Shown here piece by piece: positions 58,250 through 64,000 of a stretch of 64,000 bases of DNA. This DNA comes from Pedobacter sp. FW305-3-2-15-E-R2A2 (GTDB taxonomy: Bacteria > Bacteroidota > Bacteroidia > Sphingobacteriales > Sphingobacteriaceae). The stretch covers positions 5,704,001 through 5,768,000 of the forward strand of contig NZ_CP151803.1 of NCBI RefSeq assembly GCF_038446955.1. The letters are read 5' to 3'. A model generated the notes under the pieces. That model made no database searches, was not told where the DNA came from, and saw nothing but the letters and a program-made list of their open reading frames with translations. The position numbers were made by a program, and so were the translations under genes. Position 1 is the first letter of the stretch; each line of letters begins with the position of its first letter.

Positions 58250-59638
58250 ATGCAGTTCAGACCCCATTTTTATCCGTTCTTACTCAGCGGATGCCTTAGC
58301 TTTTTTACTTTTACGGGAAAAGCACAATATGCAGACAGCACTTTACAGCAACCTGTTGTAAACACCTTTTGGAAAAGTACACTTGTCAAAAAATCGACCG
58401 TCCCTTTACTGATGTTTGGTGCAACAGCGCTAACCTGGCCACACCGCAAGGAGATCAGGGAAGTTAGGAACAGGTTTATTCCTAACTTCAGGTATAAGTT
58501 TGACGATTACATGCAGTATGCCCCTGCAGCGGCCGTAGTGGCGCTGAATATGGCTGGTGTAAAAGGAAAGCACAGTCCTAAAAGGGCTTTTGTCTCTTAT
58601 CTTTTCTCCATGGGCATCATGGGGACAGTCGTAAATGGGGTAAAACATACGGCAAGGGTGGAACGTCCTGATGCCAGTTCAAAGAATTCCTTTCCTTCCG
58701 GACATACCGCGATGGCCTTCATGAATGCGACAGTTCTGGACAAGGAATACGGACAATATGCACATCCGTTATATGGGGTTGCCGGTTATGCAATGGCTAC
58801 TGCAACCGCTTTAGGCCGCGGACTAAACAACAGACATTGGGTAACAGATGTACTCGCCGGAGCGGGTATCGGGATCATATCAACAGAACTGGGCTACCTG
58901 GTTACCGACCAGATTTTCAAAAACAGAGGTATGAATGAACCTGTAAAACGTAACCCTGTTCCAATTCAGGCGAAGCCAAGCTTCCTTGAAATGCACCTTG
59001 GTTATGCCACGGCTACCAGCAGTGATATGGCAGCAATAGATCCGGAAAGCATTTACACCGAAGGCGGCTTCAATTACGGATTGGAAGGCGCCTGGTTTTT
59101 AAACAAAAACTTCGGTATTGGCGGCGAGTTTGCCTTTACCAGTTTCCCTTTAAACTCAGAGAAAGTAAAATTGGTTCCCGAATTAGATGAAATCAGTAAT
59201 GGCTTGTTCACACAGGCCCTGGGGGTAAGGTATTTAAACATCGGTCCTTATTTCAGTTTGCCTTTGGCCAACAACTGGTTTGTGACGGCGAAGCTAAATG
59301 CCGGCCTATCTTCAGGCAGCAACGGAAACGTCATTTTAAACATTAAAGAGGAATATCAAAAAGAATACGGAACAGCAGAATTACCTTACCTGAAGTATAA
59401 GCCAAAGGCAGCCTTCAGCTGGTCGGCCGGAGTAGGCATTCAAAAAAGAATTGGCAGAAACACGGCCATCAAAGCTTATACGACTTACTTTAATTCTGCA
59501 CATGAGTTTGACATGAAGGGACTTCAGGATATCGATGACGATGGCCATTACATCTACGAACCCCTACCTCCTGACTACAGTAAAACCAGGTTTAACCACC
59601 TCACCTTTGGCCTGGGGATTACCGCATTTATCTGGTAG
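58250..59638 (+). CDS. PAP2-family phosphatase fused to a probable outer-membrane barrel
   Basis: 462 residues. Signal peptide-like N-terminus (ends 'FTGKAQ'). The PAP2 domain covers about 50-225 with all three motifs: K132-x6-R139-P140, P149-S-G-H152, and R190...H196...D200. From about residue 245 the protein changes to alternating aromatic and polar beta strands ('GGFNYGLEGAWFLNKNFGIGGEFAFTSF', 'WSAGVGIQKRIGRNTAIKAYTTYF') and ends 'HLTFGLGITAFIW' with a terminal aromatic, as outer-membrane barrels do. PAP2 enzymes remove phosphate from lipids such as lipid A or undecaprenyl pyrophosphate. The barrel suggests action at the outer membrane; this is an inference. Confidence 0.83.
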   Translation: MQFRPHFYPFLLSGCLSFFTFTGKAQYADSTLQQPVVNTFWKSTLVKKSTVPLLMFGATALTWPHRKEIREVRNRFIPNFRYKFDDYMQYAPAAAVVALNMAGVKGKHSPKRAFVSYLFSMGIMGTVVNGVKHTARVERPDASSKNSFPSGHTAMAFMNATVLDKEYGQYAHPLYGVAGYAMATATALGRGLNNRHWVTDVLAGAGIGIISTELGYLVTDQIFKNRGMNEPVKRNPVPIQAKPSFLEMHLGYATATSSDMAAIDPESIYTEGGFNYGLEGAWFLNKNFGIGGEFAFTSFPLNSEKVKLVPELDEISNGLFTQALGVRYLNIGPYFSLPLANNWFVTAKLNAGLSSGSNGNVILNIKEEYQKEYGTAELPYLKYKPKAAFSWSAGVGIQKRIGRNTAIKAYTTYFNSAHEFDMKGLQDIDDDGHYIYEPLPPDYSKTRFNHLTFGLGITAFIW

Positions 59639-59685
59639 GCTCCTTTAATCGCTTTCCCCTTTCATGATGTATGTTCATTTTTACT

Positions 59686-59693
59686 TACTTTTG
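59686..59693 (+). promoter_or_regulatory. -7 box of the thioesterase gene
   Basis: TACTTTTG, a full TAnnTTTG match, 8 bases before the ATG at 59702, so the mRNA leader would be only a few bases long. Confidence 0.55.
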
Positions 59694-59701
59694 CAGCAGC
59701 T

Positions 59702-60223
59702 ATGAGCACAAAAATAAAAAGCCCGAAAGAATCTTTCACCATCATGAATGAGTTGGTATTGCCGAATGATACCAATACACTGAACAATTTAATGGGAGGC
59801 AGGTTGCTTCACTGGATGGACATTGCTGCTGCTATTTCGGCTCAAAAACATTGCAACAGGATCGTCGTTACCGCATCAGTGGACAATGTATCGTTTAAAC
59901 AACCGATCAAACTGGGGGATGTGATCACGATTGAAGCAAAGGTAACCCGCGCATTTAATACTTCTGTAGAGGTGAGACTGGATGTATGGGCGGAAAATAT
60001 TCCTTCAGGAAGCCGGGTAAAATCTAATGAGGCCTATTATACTTTTGTTGCGGTAGACCAAAGCGGAAGGACCATTCCTGTTCCTGAGCTTAGTCCCGAG
60101 AGCCCGGAAGAAATAGAGTTATTTGCCGGAGCTTTAAGAAGAAGACAGCTGCGCCTGATTCTTGGCGGAAAAATGAAAGCCAATGATGCTAAAGAACTTA
60201 AAGCTTTGTTCTTTGAAGATTAA
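59702..60223 (+). CDS. acyl-CoA thioesterase (hotdog fold, YciA/ACOT type)
   Basis: 173 residues. One hotdog domain: 'NELVLPNDTNTLNNLMGGRLLHWMDIAAAISAQKH' with the catalytic Asn/Asp region, then 'VVTASVDNVSFKQPIKLGDVITIEAKVTRAFNTSVEVRLDVWAENI'. It hydrolyses acyl-CoA; chain length is not known. The C-terminal 40 residues are helical and charged. The antiporter gene follows after 41 bases on the same strand. Confidence 0.9.
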   Translation: MSTKIKSPKESFTIMNELVLPNDTNTLNNLMGGRLLHWMDIAAAISAQKHCNRIVVTASVDNVSFKQPIKLGDVITIEAKVTRAFNTSVEVRLDVWAENIPSGSRVKSNEAYYTFVAVDQSGRTIPVPELSPESPEEIELFAGALRRRQLRLILGGKMKANDAKELKALFFED

Positions 60224-60264
60224 AACCATCACCGCGGAAATCCGTTATTAAATAAAAAGGAAAT

Positions 60265-61455
60265 ATGACGACATACACGACACTGATTATCTTAAGCGGA
60301 CTCGTCATTTTTTCTTACTTATTTGATCTTGTTGCCAGTAAAACCAAATTACCTTCCGTACTCCTGCTCCTGCTTTTAGGAATCGGCTTACGTGTATTGG
60401 TAGATAACCTTCAGCTGCATACGTTTAATTTTCTAACGATTCTGCCTACATTGGGTACCGTTGGACTGATCCTGATCGTTTTTGAGGGCTCACTGGAGCT
60501 CAAATATGAGCGGGAGAAGAATAAGCTCATCAAAGGAGCCTTCCTGTCGGCTTTCTTTATTCTGATCACTACAGTATCGGTCATTACCTTTATCATCTAC
60601 CAGATCACCGGAAAAGAGCTGTACGTGTGCTTCACGAATGCCATCCCTTTCAGCGTGATCAGTTCTGCCATTGCCATTCCTTCCGCAGCTGCTTTAAGCA
60701 ATAAAAGCAAGGAGTTCATCATTTATGAATCTTCTTTTTCCGATATCCTCGGGATTATCCTCTTTAACTTTGCGATCTCCAATCCGCACATCTCAGTTTC
60801 TTCATTTGCAGGATTGGCCCTCAGCACTACACTGATCCTGATTCTTTCGGCGATTTCCTGCATTACCCTGTTGTACCTGATGGGGAGGATTTCACACCAT
60901 ATCAAGTTCTTCCTGATCATTTCGATCCTGATCATGGTATATGCGATCGGACAATCTTATCACCTGTCTTCACTGGTATTGATCCTTTCCTTTGGCCTGT
61001 TCCTGAACAATGCCGATACGATCAAACATGCCTATTTCAGGAGTATCTTTATCTATAAGAATTTATCGAATGATCTGACGCAGCTCTATCAGTTGTCGGC
61101 AGAAAGTGCCTTTATTATCCGCACCTTTTTCTTTGTGATCTTCGGATTTACGATGAATATTTATGCGCTGAATGATGGTATTGTGATTGCAAACGGACTG
61201 ATTATCCTGGCTACTGTCTTCATTATCCGTTTTGTTTACCTCAAGGTTTTCAGAAAAGAAAACAGTGGCACAGAAGCTTTTATCGCCCCGAGGGGTCTGA
61301 TCAGTATCTTATTGTATTTTAACCTGCCTCCGGAATTAAAGATTCCAGAGGTAGGTACGGCTTTCCTGTTCCTTGTGGTCTTGGGATCAAGCCTGATTAT
61401 GAGTATCGGATTGTTATCTGCTAAGAAAACTGCAAAAACAGCAGCAGTAGATTAA
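60265..61455 (+). CDS. cation:proton antiporter (CPA1-like)
   Basis: 396 residues with about 12 membrane segments ('LIILSGLVIFSYLFDLVASKTKLPSVLLLLLLGIGLRVL' at the start, then 'VGLILIVFEGSLELK' and 'PRGLISILLYFNLP'). The layout is that of sodium/hydrogen exchangers, but the protein lacks a cytoplasmic TrkA-N domain. Ion specificity is unknown. Its TAA stop overlaps the stop of the convergent EVE gene by four bases. Confidence 0.87.
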   Translation: MTTYTTLIILSGLVIFSYLFDLVASKTKLPSVLLLLLLGIGLRVLVDNLQLHTFNFLTILPTLGTVGLILIVFEGSLELKYEREKNKLIKGAFLSAFFILITTVSVITFIIYQITGKELYVCFTNAIPFSVISSAIAIPSAAALSNKSKEFIIYESSFSDILGIILFNFAISNPHISVSSFAGLALSTTLILILSAISCITLLYLMGRISHHIKFFLIISILIMVYAIGQSYHLSSLVLILSFGLFLNNADTIKHAYFRSIFIYKNLSNDLTQLYQLSAESAFIIRTFFFVIFGFTMNIYALNDGIVIANGLIILATVFIIRFVYLKVFRKENSGTEAFIAPRGLISILLYFNLPPELKIPEVGTAFLFLVVLGSSLIMSIGLLSAKKTAKTAAVD

Positions 61456-61859
61456 ACAGAACCCATTTCCAGGATTTTATCAAACTCTTCTGCTTTCAGC
61501 TGCATTACAGATAAGCGGCCTTGTCTGACTAATGAAATGTCTTTTAAGCTTTCTTCTGCCTTGATTTGCTCCAAAGTAACCGGTGTTTTTAACGCTTCCA
61601 GAGGGGCCAAATCAACCACTACCCAATTCGGATCTTCTGTGGTCGGGTCCTGGTAGAACTCTTTTACGACTTTGGCAATCCCTACCACATTCTTTCCTTC
61701 ATTGCTATGGTAAAATAAAACAAGGTCGCCCTCTTTCATCAATTTCAGGTTGTTACGTGCCTGGTAGTTTCTTACCCCATCCCAGAAGGTCCTTCCATCC
61801 TGGTTAAACTTTTCCCAACTGTATTTAAAGGGTTCACTTTTTACGAGCCAATGATTCAT
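61452..61859 (-). CDS. EVE-domain protein
   Basis: 135 residues, one EVE domain: 'MNHWLVKSEPFKYSWEKFNQDGRTFWDGVRNYQARNNLKLMKEGDLVLFYHSN' and 'VVGIAKVVKEFYQDPTTEDPNWVVVDLAP'. EVE/PUA-like domains bind modified bases in DNA or RNA. In many Bacteroidota this is a housekeeping gene near thioesterase or metabolic genes. It could also read modified DNA, but no restriction gene is nearby. Confidence 0.92.
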   Translation of the reverse strand: MNHWLVKSEPFKYSWEKFNQDGRTFWDGVRNYQARNNLKLMKEGDLVLFYHSNEGKNVVGIAKVVKEFYQDPTTEDPNWVVVDLAPLEALKTPVTLEQIKAEESLKDISLVRQGRLSVMQLKAEEFDKILEMGSV

Positions 61860-61930
61860 GGTATTCTTTATTTAAACGGGCAATTTTGCGACTATTATTT
61901 AATAGACCAAAACTAACAAAAGGGAATGGA

Positions 61931-62437
61931 TTAGGAAGCAAGCTGTCTTATTTTATTCAATGCTGCGGTCAATTCTTCAGGTTTATCCGTTCCGATAAGC
62001 AACGTTCCATGGTCCTTGAATTCCAGCTGTAATCCTTGATTTCCTGAAATATTAAAAGCCTCCCCTTTTTGCCCGGTCCTGATCCCCCAGCCTCCATATT
62101 CTCTAACCGGGCTATATTTTCTGAGGTAAGTTTTGTCGATCTTGTCCCAGGAATAATGTCTAAAGGAGCGGTGAAAAGGAAAAAATCTCACATAAATGCC
62201 GTCCCTTTGAATTCGGGTTTCCAGTCGGAAGTTGAAGAACAGGATGTTCAACAAGAAAACAAATCCTGTGACTACTAAAAGTACAACATCCGTTGATGAC
62301 AGATTCCCAAACTTCTCCCCCGCTACTATCTCCTTAAAAGCCGTAAAAACAAACAGTCCGTTTAAGCCGATCAAAATCAACCACAACCACCATTGATTAA
62401 ACTTTTGCTTTTCTGAAAAAACAACCTCATTACTCAT
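61931..62437 (-). CDS. membrane protein of unknown function (DUF6141-like)
   Basis: 168 residues. Two membrane segments (about 18-38 and 48-68) are followed by a beta-rich cytoplasmic domain ('RIQRDGIYVRFFPFHRSFRHYSWDKIDKTYLRKYSPVREYGGWGIRTG') that resembles bacterial PH-like domains. The layout fits the DUF6141 group, but the match is from memory of the pattern only. Monocistronic. Confidence 0.65.
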   Translation of the reverse strand: MSNEVVFSEKQKFNQWWLWLILIGLNGLFVFTAFKEIVAGEKFGNLSSTDVVLLVVTGFVFLLNILFFNFRLETRIQRDGIYVRFFPFHRSFRHYSWDKIDKTYLRKYSPVREYGGWGIRTGQKGEAFNISGNQGLQLEFKDHGTLLIGTDKPEELTAALNKIRQLAS

Positions 62438-62594
62438 TTATATATCGTTTTATACAGGCAAGATACCGCATTACATTTTAAATTAACTACTCCGAACCAA
62501 AAAATCATTTACCACTCAAATTGATTTCTATTATTAATTAAAACTGTACATTCGCCTTAACATCAATACCATCATACAAGAATTTAGTTCATTT

Positions 62595-63068
62595 ATGAAA
62601 AATTACAGGCAAATATTACTCATAGTTAGTCTATTTTGTGTTTCCAACTTCGCTTTTTCTCAACAATTCAGTATTGATCAGCTGAGAAAATTTAATGAAA
62701 TGGACTTAACCAGTTTTAGAAAGGAAATTAAGGAAGTACACAAATACAGCTATTACGACAAAACGGAAACAGAGGAATTTCGTTTATTTGAGTACGACAG
62801 TCCTGATTACCTCAATAAAGTTTCAAAATTTGATTATTTGAAGGATAAAAGCTCAAATATGATTGAACTTTCAACAACAGATGAAAAGATCTTTGCCGCC
62901 TACAAAAAAAACATCCTTAGCCTTGGCTATAAAGAAACAGGAACAGGTAAAATTCCCGGCGGAGAAGTATATAAAGACTACGTCAAGAAAGAATTGCGAC
63001 TGAGGCTGGTATTCCCGAAAGAAAACACAAAACCTCCGAAATCATATACGATCATCGTTCTAAAATAA
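62595..63068 (+). CDS. exported protein of unknown function
   Basis: 157 residues. Signal peptide MKNYRQILLIVSLFCVSNFAF with a cut near 'SQQ', then a charged, Lys/Glu/Asp-rich body without repeats ('MDLTSFRKEIKEVHKYSYYDKTETEEFRLFEY'). The family is not recognised. Its last 91 bases overlap the end of the convergent DUF6266 gene. AT-rich compared with the genes to the left. Confidence 0.65.
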   Translation: MKNYRQILLIVSLFCVSNFAFSQQFSIDQLRKFNEMDLTSFRKEIKEVHKYSYYDKTETEEFRLFEYDSPDYLNKVSKFDYLKDKSSNMIELSTTDEKIFAAYKKNILSLGYKETGTGKIPGGEVYKDYVKKELRLRLVFPKENTKPPKSYTIIVLK

Positions 63069-63889
63069 GAGGATCTTCCTTTCGATATGACCTTGTCATA
63101 CAAAGGATCTACAAATGGCCGGATGTCCTTAACGATATCATTCTTCTCTGTTAGTCTCCTCTCTTCGTCAAGACAGGGATTTTGAAAGTCTTCTGCAGCC
63201 AATTCCGAAATCACTTCAGTTATTTCCCTCTCCTCTTTTAATATCGGCTCCGGGCCTTGCAATTTCATCCTTCCCAAATACTGGCTGTCCGACTGGCTAC
63301 ACCTGTCTCTAGCCACGACCCCAACATAAATATCAACTTCCCTTCCGATCAAATCTTCTGAAAGCATCAACACCTCTGTTCCGGTACTCCTGAAACTACC
63401 TGTACTTTGACAACAGGCTTTCCTACCCTCCATATCTATCGCCAACAGCATCACCTGATCATAAGAAGAACCACCTTCAACAAGGGAAGGATCCCAGTTA
63501 AAGCGCAAGACCTCCTCACTTTCCTGTACGACCGAAGCTCCCGTTAAACCAGCAAGATTCCCTCCGCTGATCTTAAACGAAGCCGGATCAATGTAATCTC
63601 CTTCCCCGACTGTTTTAAGGGCAAACTGTCTGTTATAGGAAAGGGCAGCACGCATCCCTCCGCTCTTTGTCCAATAATCTTTGAATCCAACGCTAACTAA
63701 TCCTTTAATCGCGTTTAAGACTTCCTGCACCAGCTTAAACCGGCTCCTGTTTTTCAATTCGTTTGCTGTGGGAGGAGCAGTTCGCTCGGGTAAACTCCTC
63801 ATCCGGTCAATACCATATAAGGTATAACCGACCACAGGGCCTACTTTTCCACTGAAACCACCCAATATCCCATTTGTAATTCTTGCCAT
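62978..63889 (-). CDS. DUF6266-family protein with long C-terminal extension
   Basis: 303 residues. The N-terminus 'MARITNGILGGFSGKVGPVVGYTLYGIDRMRSLP' and 'NRSRFKLVQEVLNAIKGLVSVGFKDYW' are diagnostic of DUF6266, an uncharacterised Bacteroidota family. As I recall, members end near residue 210, here at 'SQYLGRMKL'. About 90 further residues follow, first Glu-rich, then (274-303) antisense to the neighbouring gene. The tail looks like read-through after loss of a stop codon, or a new extension. Function unknown. Confidence 0.75.
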   Translation of the reverse strand: MARITNGILGGFSGKVGPVVGYTLYGIDRMRSLPERTAPPTANELKNRSRFKLVQEVLNAIKGLVSVGFKDYWTKSGGMRAALSYNRQFALKTVGEGDYIDPASFKISGGNLAGLTGASVVQESEEVLRFNWDPSLVEGGSSYDQVMLLAIDMEGRKACCQSTGSFRSTGTEVLMLSEDLIGREVDIYVGVVARDRCSQSDSQYLGRMKLQGPEPILKEEREITEVISELAAEDFQNPCLDEERRLTEKNDIVKDIRPFVDPLYDKVISKGRSSYFRTMIVYDFGGFVFSFGNTSLSRNSFLT

Positions 63890-63956
63890 AATACTTTATT
63901 TAAATTAATGTCTTACCAAGACTATACCTGTTTCGGGGTTTAATCACAGGCAGCAG

Positions 63957-63992
63957 GCTATTTACACGTTGTCTACCCGCTGTTTACACGTT
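63957..63992. repeat. 22-bp-spaced direct repeat near the right edge
   Basis: GCTATTTACACGTT (63957-63970) and GCTGTTTACACGTT (63979-63992) differ at one of 14 bases. They lie 70-100 bases upstream of the DUF6266 gene (minus strand). The array may continue beyond the window. Confidence 0.5.
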
Positions 63993-64000
63993 CGCAAGCG

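Noticed and set aside
61452..61859. EVE-domain protein as part of a modified-DNA restriction system
   Set aside because: A stand-alone EVE protein with no nuclease, McrBC or methyltransferase gene nearby; most likely a housekeeping gene.
1..64000. CRISPR arrays, insertion sequences, prophage genes, rRNA operon
   Set aside because: No regularly spaced repeats of 25-40 bases, no transposase, integrase or phage structural genes, and no rRNA-like sequence were seen.

Overview
The window looks like a chromosomal segment from a Bacteroidota genome, most likely Sphingobacteriaceae and Pedobacter-like. The evidence is the repeated promoter -7 box TAnnTTTG, the near absence of Shine-Dalgarno sequences, LytTR two-component pairs, an outer-membrane receptor with a carboxypeptidase-like N-domain, a type IX secretion plug protein, a lipidated Omp85 protein (TamL type), DUF5690 and DUF6266. 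The genus is an inference. No insertion sequence, prophage, rRNA or CRISPR array was seen.

Layout. 1-1.5 kb: an RNA end-healing and end-sealing pair (HD phosphoesterase-kinase, cut by the window edge, and RNA ligase), minus strand. 1.9-4.4 kb: lipid acyltransferase, VOC, GNAT and J-KTSC proteins. 4.6-12.3 kb: a heavy-metal efflux locus with an OmpR-type regulator, a sensor kinase and an outer-membrane factor/adaptor/RND pump operon. Four 11-bp-spaced direct repeats lie in front of the operon. 12.3-14.9 kb: GH29 fucosidase and an SRPBCC membrane protein. 14.9-19.3 kb: LytS/LytTR pair divergent from an outer-membrane receptor. 19.4-22.5 kb: DUF5362-like protein, YchF, MgtE. 22.7-24.1 kb: tRNA-Arg(CCG) followed by a HigA-like/AbiEii-like toxin-antitoxin pair. 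24.2-43.3 kb: CcsBA-type cytochrome c synthetase, DUF1772, SRPBCC, Crp, YfhO, MacB-like permease, fused dihydroxyacetone kinase, VOC, two AraC-type regulators, nitrilase, META protein, and a DUF4198-like/PepSY pair. 43.4 kb: a possible small RNA. 44.1-47.3 kb: a three-gene operon that looks like phosphonate uptake and breakdown. 47.5-58.1 kb: TspO, a small membrane protein, TamL, an RNA methyltransferase, tRNA-Cys(GCA) with a 58-residue basic protein, PyrD with a structured upstream region, ABC-F plus T9SS plug, and amylase. 58.2-64 kb: a PAP2 phosphatase fused to a probable outer-membrane barrel, thioesterase, antiporter, EVE protein, unknowns and an extended DUF6266 protein.

Most of the window is ordinary core and niche-adaptation content. 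The parts that most reward a second look are the metal-efflux operator with its promoter almost on the start codon, the tRNA-linked toxin-antitoxin pair with a palindromic operator, the compact phosphonate operon with its 13-bp inverted repeat, the structured pyrD upstream region with mutually exclusive hairpins, the tRNA-Cys/basic-protein unit, and the RNA repair pair at the left edge.
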